Positions 7,969 to 16,191 of a stretch of DNA of 28,292 nucleotides are shown here, in pieces. The notes below the pieces were generated by a model, which did no database searches, had not been told where the DNA came from, and worked only from the letters and a program-made list of their open reading frames with translations. Source of the stretch: Moraxellaceae bacterium (lineage in GTDB: Bacteria > Pseudomonadota > Gammaproteobacteria > Pseudomonadales > Ketobacteraceae). Each line of letters opens with the position of its first letter. Position 1 is the first letter of the stretch. The stretch covers positions 1 to 28,292 of the forward strand of contig NVVG01000002.1 of NCBI GenBank assembly GCA_002402125.1, written 5' to 3'. The translations under genes were made by a program, and so were the position numbers.

Positions 7969-7981
7969 TCCCGTCTTGCAT

Positions 7982-8962
7982 TTGATCGTTGTAAAAAAAG
8001 GCCCCTATTGGGGCCTTTTTTTATGCCTGTTGTTATTTGGCGGTACACTTTTTTGTTGTGGTGTCTCCAATGTTGGTGCCGCGCCAGCTCTCGCCTCTGG
8101 CGGTGAGTTTTTAACCTCGACTGCTTGTGATATAACCTTTGACCCGGCCTCTGCGGTGGCCGCGCCGTCTGGCTTTGAGCGGGTTGCTGTGGTGCAGGTG
8201 TTTGATGGCGATACGGTGTTGCTCAAGGATGGGCGCAAGATTCGAATTGTGGGTGTTAATACGCCGGAACTAGGCCATCATAACCGTCCGGTGGAACCGT
8301 TGGCGCAACAGGCCAAGCAGCGTCTGGTGCAAATATTGTCGAATAATAAGGCGGCAGCTTCATTAAAGGGTAAGGGTACCTCTGCGTATTTAAAGACGGG
8401 GGGCGACCTTAAAGACCATTACGGTAGGACATTAGGTCACCTGTTTTCTGCCCAGGGGGTCAATGTATCCCAGCGGTTATTGGAGGATGGCTTGGGCTTT
8501 CATGTGTCAATCCCGCCTAACCTTTGGGCGGCGGATTGTTATTATTCGGCTCAACAAGTCGCGATGGCGGGTGGAAAGGGGGTGTGGAATAATGCTTATT
8601 TTGACGCCAACTCGGCTTCTCAACGGGATTTGCTCGGTGGCTATCAGCGGCTACAGGGTAAAATAGAAAAACTTTTCATCTCACAAAAGACCATTTGGAT
8701 TGATTTACAGGGTCAGGTGACCTTGAAATTGGGTCGGTCGGATAGCGATTATCATCAGGGTGCGGTGTTAAAGCGTATTCTTGATGCCCATGAAAAGAAA
8801 AAATTGGTTATGCTGCCAACAATAGAAGTTCAAGGTTGGCTAATGGACCGAAAGCGTTGGGGAGCCAAGATGATGGGTAAGATCAAGCGCGGCGAGCGTA
8901 ACCGTTGGCAGCTTAATGTCAGGCACCATTACCAATGGCGTTTTTTGCTGCCAATTAAATGA
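7982..8962 (+). CDS. Secreted staphylococcal-nuclease-like (thermonuclease family) protein
   Basis: A 326-residue protein from the start chosen here. The SNase domain shows VFDGDTVLL, then RIVGVNTPE, in which the Arg and Glu fall eight residues apart as Arg35/Glu43 of staphylococcal nuclease, and DHYGRTLGHLF supplies the Arg87 equivalent. The calcium-binding Asp40 is Asn. About 130 further residues follow (from WNNAYFD to the end), containing WIDLQGQVTLKLGR and QGWLMDRKRWG, possibly OB-like. The frame is open back to 7781, but that part overlaps rpmE out of frame. No in-frame ATG fits, and TTG 7982 gives MIVVKKGPYWGLFLCLLLF and a plausible signal peptide ending near APALA. TTG 8030 is an alternative. 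Start uncertain, family clear. The position equals the nuclease gene after rpmE in Pseudomonas. Confidence 0.82.
   Translation: MIVVKKGPYWGLFLCLLLFGGTLFCCGVSNVGAAPALASGGEFLTSTACDITFDPASAVAAPSGFERVAVVQVFDGDTVLLKDGRKIRIVGVNTPELGHHNRPVEPLAQQAKQRLVQILSNNKAAASLKGKGTSAYLKTGGDLKDHYGRTLGHLFSAQGVNVSQRLLEDGLGFHVSIPPNLWAADCYYSAQQVAMAGGKGVWNNAYFDANSASQRDLLGGYQRLQGKIEKLFISQKTIWIDLQGQVTLKLGRSDSDYHQGAVLKRILDAHEKKKLVMLPTIEVQGWLMDRKRWGAKMMGKIKRGERNRWQLNVRHHYQWRFLLPIK
7993..8022 (+). terminator. Rho-independent terminator of rpmE
   Basis: Perfect 13-bp inverted repeat: seven A then GGCCCC, loop TATT, GGGGCC then seven T, located 24 nt after the rpmE stop. It is a textbook intrinsic terminator. It also lies inside the open frame of the nuclease, where it would encode part of the signal peptide. 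Confidence 0.9.
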
Positions 8963-8990
8963 TTCGGCTGCTAGAGCTGTCGCAGGCTTT

Positions 8991-9019
8991 TTGTTATGCT
9001 ACGTCGCCTTAATTATAGA
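8991..9019 (+). promoter_or_regulatory. Candidate sigma-70 promoter for maeB
   Basis: TTGTTA (8991-8996) and TATAGA (9014-9019) are separated by 17 nt, in the gap after the nuclease gene and 142 nt before the maeB ATG. Each hexamer matches the consensus at four positions. Confidence 0.4.
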
Positions 9020-9037
9020 AAGCGTATTTGGATAATG

Positions 9038-9063
9038 TTAGCAACATAGTGTGTGGTTGCTAA
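9038..9063 (+). repeat. 8-bp inverted repeat upstream of maeB (possible operator)
   Basis: TTAGCAAC (9038-9045), 10-nt spacer, GTTGCTAA (9056-9063), about 20 nt after the candidate -10 and so in the transcribed leader. A second, weaker pair ACAGTT / AACTGT lies at 9089-9113. There is no T tract after either, so neither looks like a terminator; a regulator site or leader hairpin is possible. Confidence 0.35.
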
Positions 9064-9160
9064 ATAGGAACTAATGTTATCAATTGAGACAGTTATTTGT
9101 TGTTGTGAACTGTTGCACTGATGAGTTGTAGTGAACACCCAATCAAGAGATCGTCTATTT

Positions 9161-10423
9161 ATGTCAGATTTTAAGCAAGAAGCGTTGGATTACCATGAGT
9201 TTCCTCGTCCAGGAAAGGTAAGTGTTGAGCTTACTAAGCCTACGGAAACTCCCCATGACTTGGCGTTAGCTTATAGTCCTGGTGTGGCCGAACCTGTGCG
9301 CGAAATTGCGAAAGATCCAGACAATGCTTATCGCTATACCAATAAGGGCAATCTTGTTGCGGTGATCAGTGATGGTACTGCCATTTTAGGCTTGGGCGAT
9401 TTGGGTAGTCTTGCCAGTAAGCCAGTGATGGAAGGCAAAGGTGTGTTGTTTAAGCGTTTTGCCGGTGTAGATGTGTTTGATATTGAGGTTGATGCGGAGA
9501 GTACGCAGGCATTTATCGATACCGTGACGCGGATTTCCCCCACCTTTGGCGGCATTAATTTGGAAGATATTAAAGCGCCAGAGTGTTTTGAAATTGAGCG
9601 GGTATTAATTGAACAGTGTGATTGTCCGGTATTTCACGATGATCAGCATGGTACCGCAATTATTATTGCCGCCGGTTTAATGAATGCGATGGAGATTCAA
9701 CAGAAATCCCTAGCGGACGCCAAGATTGTTTGTGTGGGTGCTGGGGCGGCCGGTGTTGCCGCGCTGAAGCTGTTGATGGAGATGGGCGCCAAGAAAGAAA
9801 ATTTTTATGTACTTGATCGTAACGGTGTTATTCATTCTGAGCGGGATGATCTTAATCAATACAAGGCGGCGTTTGCCCATGAAACCGATAAGCGTACGTT
9901 AGAAGATGCATTGGATGGTGCTGATGTGTTTATTGGTGTGTCGAGTGCTAATTTATTGAAGCCTGAATTTTTAAATCTGATGGCTGCTAAGCCTGTGGTG
10001 TTCGCCTTGGCGAACCCGGACCCTGAAATAGTGCCAGAAACCGCCCATGCTACCCGTGATGACGTCATTGTGGCGACGGGTAGAAGCGATTACCCCAATC
10101 AGGTGAATAATGTATTGGGTTTTCCTTTTATCTTCCGTGGTGCTTTGGATGTGCGGGCGACGTGTATTAATGAAGAAATGAAAATAGCTGCGGTTCATGC
10201 CATACGTGAGTTAGCTAAAGAACCTGTGCCGGAAGAAATCCAACAAAGCTGGGGTGAGAGCATCGAGTATGGCAAAGAATATATTATCCCTAAGCCACTT
10301 GATCCGCGGTTATTAGGGGTGGTGTCGGCGGCCGTTGCTCGGGCTGCGGTTGATAGTGGTGTGGCTCGACTTCCCTATCCTGAGCATTACCCGTTGAACT
10401 CAATTGATGATATTAAATATTAG
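9161..10423 (+). CDS. maeB: NAD(P)-dependent malic enzyme, short form
   Basis: Converts malate to pyruvate and CO2 with reduction of NAD(P), linking the TCA cycle to pyruvate and NADPH supply in the cytosol. The protein is 420 residues and begins MSDFKQEALDYHEFPRPGKV. Key segments are LAYSPGVAEPV, GNLVAVISDGTAILGLGDLG, FEIERVL, the metal-site region VFHDDQHGTAI and the nucleotide-binding loop VGAGAAGVAALKLL. The C-terminal phosphotransacetylase-like domain found in long MaeB proteins is absent, as in pseudomonads. The frame opens earlier at GTG 9131, but homologues begin at the MSD position, so 9161 was chosen although its ribosome site is weak. It is flanked by the nuclease and, convergently, mrcA. 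Cofactor preference cannot be told from sequence. Confidence 0.93.
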   Translation: MSDFKQEALDYHEFPRPGKVSVELTKPTETPHDLALAYSPGVAEPVREIAKDPDNAYRYTNKGNLVAVISDGTAILGLGDLGSLASKPVMEGKGVLFKRFAGVDVFDIEVDAESTQAFIDTVTRISPTFGGINLEDIKAPECFEIERVLIEQCDCPVFHDDQHGTAIIIAAGLMNAMEIQQKSLADAKIVCVGAGAAGVAALKLLMEMGAKKENFYVLDRNGVIHSERDDLNQYKAAFAHETDKRTLEDALDGADVFIGVSSANLLKPEFLNLMAAKPVVFALANPDPEIVPETAHATRDDVIVATGRSDYPNQVNNVLGFPFIFRGALDVRATCINEEMKIAAVHAIRELAKEPVPEEIQQSWGESIEYGKEYIIPKPLDPRLLGVVSAAVARAAVDSGVARLPYPEHYPLNSIDDIKY

Positions 10424-10427
10424 ATTG

Positions 10428-10458
10428 AGTTGTTGCGTTAATAAGTTGTTGCGTAATA
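10428..10458 (+). repeat. Near-tandem 15-16 nt repeat after maeB
   Basis: AGTTGTTGCGTTAATA (10428-10443) is followed directly by AGTTGTTGCGTAATA (10444-10458), differing by one T. It sits between the maeB stop and the terminator palindrome and is probably a small local duplication. Confidence 0.6.
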
Positions 10459-10459
10459 A

Positions 10460-10512
10460 GTTGATAGACATAAAAAAGCCCGGCAGACCCGGGCTTTTTT
10501 ATGTCTATCAAC
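10460..10512. terminator. Bidirectional terminator between maeB and mrcA
   Basis: Perfect inverted repeat with 24-bp arms (10460-10483 and 10489-10512) around a 5-nt loop CAGAC. The core is GCCCGG / CCGGGC flanked by six A and six T, so a U tract follows the GC stem in both directions. It serves the rightward maeB and the leftward mrcA (stop at 10530). The match continues 11 bp outside the A/T runs, more than termination needs. Confidence 0.92.
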
Positions 10513-10529
10513 TGGGTTAAAGGTATGGG

Positions 10530-13169
10530 TTAAAACAGCTCGCCGGGTGTTACGTCACCCTCTGATGACGATGGGGTGCTCTTCGCGGTTGCTTCTATGC
10601 CGGGAGCAAGCTCTGAACGAAAAATTTCAAAGATGGTTTTGGATTGTGATGCGGTTGCTCGTTTACCTGTTTCAGGGTCAATCTTGACGGTGACAATACC
10701 TTCTGGTTGCGCTTGATCATTTATCGGGAAGTCTTTTAGGGCTTCACCCATATACTCTATCCATATTGGAAGGGCGGCGGTGCCGCCATATTCTCTTTTG
10801 CCGAGGGTTTTTGGTGAATCAAAACCGACCCAAACGGTAGTGACTAGGTCAGGGTTGAAGCCTGAGAACCATGCGTCTTTTTGGTCATTGGTGGTGCCTG
10901 TTTTGCCGCCGATGTCTCTGCGTTTTAGGCTTAGCGCTCGGCGTCCTGTGCCTCGTTTGATAACATCTTTTAACATGCTGTTGATAATATAAATAATACG
11001 AGGTTCGACCGCCCGTTTTGCAATGCGAGGCTCGGGTAGTGTTGGGGTGAGTTGGTCGCTTGCGGTTACCTGTTCGAGGTAAGCAAATTCTTCTTGCTGC
11101 TCGGTGTTGTCTGGACTTAATGTTGCTGTGTCTACAGATGCTGTTCCAGCGTTAACTTCGTCCATAGTCGTGTTATCTATATCAGTTTCTGCTTCGAAGT
11201 CCGGGTCAGACTCTGGGCAGTTGTCGCAGGTTGTTATGGGGTTTTCGTTAAAGAGTGTTTCGCCGTCATGGCTTTCTATTCTGCTAATAAACCAAGGCTC
11301 TACGTGATAGCCACCATTGGCTAGAGTGGTATATCCGCTTGCCAATTCTAACGGTGTGAGTTCTGCAACACCTAGCGCTAGAGATAAATTGTTAGGTAGT
11401 TTGCTTTTATCGAAGCCAAATTTTTCAGCATAATTGATGGTTCTGCGAATGCCTGTTCGCTGTAATACTCGGATAGATACGAGGTTCTTGGATCGGAATA
11501 AGGCTTCTCTTAGGCGAGTAAACCCACCAAATCTACCGCCGGAATTTTCTGGTCGCCAGGTGCTTTCCAATTTTTTGTCTTTGAACACCAAAGGGGAATC
11601 GTTTATTACGGTGGCGGCTGTCATGCCATTGCTTAGGGCGGCGGAATAGATAAAGGGCTTGAAATTTGAGCCAGCTTGTCGGCCGGATTGTATGACGCGA
11701 TTAAATTTACTGGTTTGGAAGTCAAAACCGCCCACAAGGGCCAAGATTGCGCCGTTATTTGGGTCTAGCGATACTAGCGCAGACTGAGCGTTAGGCACTT
11801 GTGAAAGTTGCCACTGAGAGAAGGTGTCAGCTACCAGGCTGGTGTTAGTGTCGATTTGCGTATCGCTGTCTGCCGTCGCGGCTACATTAATAGGGGGTGA
11901 TTCTCCCGTTGGGGTGTGAGGCAATACACGTATGATGTCACCGGGTTTGAGGATGTCTTCAAATGATGTGGGTTTGGGTCCTTTTTTATTGACGTCGATA
12001 AAGGGTGTGGCCCATTTGCTTGCCTCCCAGTTGAGTTGACCTGTTTCGGCATTTTTCAGCACAATAGTGGCGGTTGTCCCGGCTACCTGCATCACCGCTG
12101 CAGGTAGAAGCGGGCCTACGGTATGTAGTCCTCGTAATGCGATAAGAGCTTGTTCTGCGGTTGGCTGTGTCGATTCTTCAGTCAGAGCTATTGATGATTC
12201 CGGGCCTCTATAACCGTGGCGCATGTCGTAGGCAAGTAGGCCGTTATGTACGGCGCTGTTGGCGGTTGTTTGATAATGGCTGTTGATGGTGGTAAATACG
12301 CGGAAGCCATTGGTGTATGCGGTGCTGCCATGACGCGTAAGCATTTCTTTGCGTACCATTTCTGCCACATAAGGAGCGCTGGTTTCAGACTTTACGCTGT
12401 GCAGTTTTGCAGTGACTGGCAGTTGCCGAGCGTCAAGGGATGCCTGTTCGGTGAGGTAACCGAGCGTTAGCATGCGTCTTAGTATCCAGTTGCGTCTTGT
12501 TAATGCTCTGCTGGGGTTGGTTACCGGGTTAAAGGTGGAAGGGGCTTTGGGTAACCCGGCAATCATAGCAAGTTGGGCGATGTTTAATTCATCGATGGGT
12601 TTGCCATAATATACTTGGCTTGCCGCAGCGATGCCGTAAGAACGGTGCCCAAGGTATATTTTGTTGACGTAAAGTTCTAGGATTTTGTTTTTGTCTAATT
12701 CACGCTCAATTTGCAAGGCGAGTAGTATTTCGTTGAATTTTCTGGAAAAAGTCCTTTCGCGAGTTAGGAAATAGTTTTTGGCAACTTGCATGGTGATGGT
12801 GCTGCCGCCAGTTTTTATTGATCCTGTGGTGACAAGTTCTAGGGCTGCTCGAATCAAGCCTTTGACGTCGACGCCGGGGTGAGAATAGAAACGGGCGTCC
12901 TCGGCGGCAAGAATTGCATGGATAAAGCCGTTTGGGATTTGGTTAAATGTGATTGGGCTCCTTTTCTTTTCGCCAAACTCAGCGATTAATTTACCTTCTT
13001 TAGAAAATATTCGAAGAGGGGTCTGCAAAGGAATTTCGAGTATTTTCTCCACAGCTGGTAATTTCGGACTAAGGTATAGTAAGGCGCCGATGAAAATCAT
13101 AAAAGCCCCACTTGTTGCAAGCAGAGTTGTCCAAAGAAAAAATCGCAATATTGGGTGTGTTTTTGGCAT
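10530..13169 (-). CDS. mrcA: Penicillin-binding protein 1A (class A, bifunctional)
   Basis: Peptidoglycan glycosyltransferase and DD-transpeptidase of 879 residues, anchored by one N-terminal membrane segment (about 9-32). The GT51 domain has the catalytic Glu90 in AAEDARFYSHPGVD and GGSTITMQ near 121-128. An OB-like insert region lies around 310-440. The transpeptidase has the nucleophile Ser501 in SNFK, SKN at 560-562 and KTG at 756-758 (GGKTGTTNDQKDAWFSGF). An acidic insert at about 643-715 begins with a cysteine pair (TCDNCPE), like the CPEC segment of the E. coli protein. All catalytic residues are present. It is transcribed away from pilM across a 244-nt gap and ends at the shared terminator. 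Often called ponA in pseudomonads. Confidence 0.97.
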   Translation of the reverse strand: MPKTHPILRFFLWTTLLATSGAFMIFIGALLYLSPKLPAVEKILEIPLQTPLRIFSKEGKLIAEFGEKKRSPITFNQIPNGFIHAILAAEDARFYSHPGVDVKGLIRAALELVTTGSIKTGGSTITMQVAKNYFLTRERTFSRKFNEILLALQIERELDKNKILELYVNKIYLGHRSYGIAAASQVYYGKPIDELNIAQLAMIAGLPKAPSTFNPVTNPSRALTRRNWILRRMLTLGYLTEQASLDARQLPVTAKLHSVKSETSAPYVAEMVRKEMLTRHGSTAYTNGFRVFTTINSHYQTTANSAVHNGLLAYDMRHGYRGPESSIALTEESTQPTAEQALIALRGLHTVGPLLPAAVMQVAGTTATIVLKNAETGQLNWEASKWATPFIDVNKKGPKPTSFEDILKPGDIIRVLPHTPTGESPPINVAATADSDTQIDTNTSLVADTFSQWQLSQVPNAQSALVSLDPNNGAILALVGGFDFQTSKFNRVIQSGRQAGSNFKPFIYSAALSNGMTAATVINDSPLVFKDKKLESTWRPENSGGRFGGFTRLREALFRSKNLVSIRVLQRTGIRRTINYAEKFGFDKSKLPNNLSLALGVAELTPLELASGYTTLANGGYHVEPWFISRIESHDGETLFNENPITTCDNCPESDPDFEAETDIDNTTMDEVNAGTASVDTATLSPDNTEQQEEFAYLEQVTASDQLTPTLPEPRIAKRAVEPRIIYIINSMLKDVIKRGTGRRALSLKRRDIGGKTGTTNDQKDAWFSGFNPDLVTTVWVGFDSPKTLGKREYGGTAALPIWIEYMGEALKDFPINDQAQPEGIVTVKIDPETGKRATASQSKTIFEIFRSELAPGIEATAKSTPSSSEGDVTPGELF

Positions 13170-13361
13170 AGTTGGCGTTGCTACATGGCTAAAAGCGAAA
13201 AAAAGTCATTAACTGTGATTCATGCGACGATAATAACGGTGTTATCTAATTGCGTGAACCAATATTGTAGTATTTAATGTATTTAGGCATGAGTTTTGGT
13301 TAAGTTGTTAATGCAACGGAACAAAATGAGTGTAAATTTGCTAATTAATAATCGTGGCTAG

Positions 13362-13383
13362 ACTAAAATTTCGTGATTTTAGT
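13362..13383 (+). repeat. 8-bp inverted repeat in the pilM leader
   Basis: ACTAAAAT (13362-13369), loop TTCGTG, ATTTTAGT (13376-13383), ending 30 nt before the pilM start in the mrcA-pilM divergent region. It is AT-rich and could be an operator or a weak leader hairpin; the region also holds AT-rich promoter candidates that I cannot rank. Confidence 0.3.
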
Positions 13384-13395
13384 GATGCCCAATAA

Positions 13396-14477
<1,082 letters not shown>

Positions 14478-14478
<1 letters not shown>

Positions 14479-15041
14479 TGACTCGAATTAATTTATTACC
14501 CTGGAGAGAAGAGCGTCGACAAGAGCTCAAGAGGCAGTTCTTTGTTATTTTGGCGGGCGTGGCGATTATTGGTGCAGGTGGTGTCTATTTAGCGGATATG
14601 ACAGTCCAATCTCAAATTCGTCATCAAAGCGGTCGTAATGCGTTTGTAACTGCCGAGACCCAGAAACTAGAAAATCAAATTAAAGAAATCAAAGAACTGC
14701 AGAATAAGCGTGAGAGCCTTGTAGAGAGAATGAATGTAATTCAGAACTTACAGGGAAATCGCCCGGTGATTGTTCATGTTTTCGAAGATCTTGCCCGTAC
14801 CGCCCCAGATGGCGTGTATTACAACGGTATCAGTGCTTCGGGGGGCGGGTTAACCATCGAGGGTTATGCTGAGGCGAATAATCGAGTGTCTAATTTAATG
14901 CGAAACCTCAATAAGTCTGAAATGTTTCGTAATCCCAATCTATCTAGCGTTAGAAATGCAAGTGGGGACGGGTTGGAAGATTGGAGTGAGTTTTCGCTTA
15001 CTATACAGTACGGTGTAGAGCCAACGGATGAGGAGGGTTAG
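14478..15041 (+). CDS. pilN: Type IV pilus inner-membrane protein PilN
   Basis: A 187-residue bitopic inner-membrane protein. The short cytoplasmic N-terminus has the conserved INLLPWREERR (residues 4-14) that docks into PilM. A membrane helix follows at about 22-40, then a coiled coil around 48-85 and a periplasmic ferredoxin-like domain that pairs with PilO. It shares one base with the pilM stop and is followed closely by pilO. Confidence 0.97.
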
Positions 15042-15043
15042 AT

Positions 15044-15637
15044 ATGGATATAAAAGAATTTATTGATTCCTTAAATAACCTAGACCCTGAAAATATTGGT
15101 GGTTGGCCGTTACCTGTAAAGATACTTGCCTGGGTGTTTGCTTTTGGTGTGGCGGGCTTTGCTGTCTACTATTTCACGCTTGCGGATTCATTGAAGCAGT
15201 TAGAAAAGATAGAAAAGCAAGAAATTGAATTTATGACCACGTATGAAAGCAAGGCACATAAAGCAGCGAATCTCGATCGGTTAAAGCAGCAGATGCTCGA
15301 TATGGAAACGTCATTTGGTGCGTTGTTACGGCAATTGCCAAGTGACACTGAGGTTCCTGGATTGCTTGAAGATATTTCTCATACCGGCTTGTCTGCTGGC
15401 CTTGAGTTTGACTCCATCAACTTGGGTACTGAGAGCGAGCGTGAATTTTATGTGGAGCTTCCGATAGAAATCAAGGTAAAAGGAGGTTATCACTCTCTGG
15501 GGGCCTTTATCAGTGGCGTCTCTGCATTGCCCAGAATAGTAACATTACATGATTTTGTAATTAAAACTGGCGATAGTCCTAATAATTTAGAAATGACTAT
15601 TACGGCACGAACCTACCGGTATAATGAGCAAGAGTAA
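15044..15637 (+). CDS. pilO: Type IV pilus inner-membrane protein PilO
   Basis: A 197-residue bitopic inner-membrane protein. The N-terminus MDIKEFIDSLNNLDPENIGG leads into a membrane helix at about 24-45, a coiled coil at about 48-90 and a periplasmic domain with SIxLG and YHSLGAFISGVSALPRIVTL. It forms heterodimers with PilN and binds PilP. A strong GGAGGG Shine-Dalgarno, which overlaps the end of pilN, lies before ATG 15044. Confidence 0.97.
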   Translation: MDIKEFIDSLNNLDPENIGGWPLPVKILAWVFAFGVAGFAVYYFTLADSLKQLEKIEKQEIEFMTTYESKAHKAANLDRLKQQMLDMETSFGALLRQLPSDTEVPGLLEDISHTGLSAGLEFDSINLGTESEREFYVELPIEIKVKGGYHSLGAFISGVSALPRIVTLHDFVIKTGDSPNNLEMTITARTYRYNEQE

Positions 15638-15640
15638 GCC

Positions 15641-16168
15641 ATGGATAAGTTAAAAACACTAATATTGTTGCTGTCGGTTGGATTGGTGGTTGCTTGTAGT
15701 AACGATAGTCAATACAGTGACTTAAGAGCTCGTATGGAAGCGATTAAGGCGCGCCCTAAGGGGCATATCGAACCACCTCCAGAATTTAAGGCATACAAGA
15801 CCTTTACTTATGGCGCTGCTGTGAGCAGAAGCCCGTTTTCTCCGCCAGTGAGTGAAGAGGTTTCTGTTGCGCCGAAGGGACGCGCGGGTGTGACGCCAGA
15901 TTTTGATCGCCCCAAGGAGATATTGGAAGATTTCAGCATTGACGCTTTGCCTATGGTTGGTACACTAATGCGGCCAGGCGGTTCCTTGTTTGCGTTAATT
16001 AAAACGCCAGATGGCGGATTGTATCGAGTAGCAGAAGGGAACCACATGGGGCGTAACTTTGGTGAGGTGCTTGAAGTTAGCGAAATGAAGGTTGTAGTAA
16101 TGGAAATTGTTTCTGATGGTCAAGATGGTTGGGTAGAACGACCAAGAACCATTATGATTGCAGAATAA
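15641..16168 (+). CDS. pilP: Type IV pilus lipoprotein PilP
   Basis: A 175-residue lipoprotein. The signal peptide ends in the lipobox VVAC, making Cys19 the lipidated residue. A long proline-rich linker (PKGHIEPPPEFKAY, then SRSPFSPP) precedes a compact beta domain (SIDALPMVGTLMRPGG, LFALIKTPDGGLYRVAEGNHMG) that contacts the PilQ secretin. It lies 3 nt after pilO and 23 nt before pilQ. Confidence 0.97.
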   Translation: MDKLKTLILLLSVGLVVACSNDSQYSDLRARMEAIKARPKGHIEPPPEFKAYKTFTYGAAVSRSPFSPPVSEEVSVAPKGRAGVTPDFDRPKEILEDFSIDALPMVGTLMRPGGSLFALIKTPDGGLYRVAEGNHMGRNFGEVLEVSEMKVVVMEIVSDGQDGWVERPRTIMIAE

Positions 16169-16191
16169 TAAAAAGCCTGGAGAAAAGTAAA

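Noticed and set aside
9131..9160. Upstream GTG start for maeB
   Set aside because: Homologues begin at MSD; the extra ten residues have no counterpart I know. Not fully excluded because neither start has a strong ribosome site.
11290..11320. Possible disruption of mrcA by its acidic low-complexity insert region
   Set aside because: The frame is intact, and PBP1A of E. coli has a comparable insert with a CPEC motif, so this is normal family variation.
16129..16191. Upstream extension of pilQ
   Set aside because: It overlaps pilP and puts 21 polar residues before the signal peptide; ATG 16192 has a good GGAGA at correct spacing.
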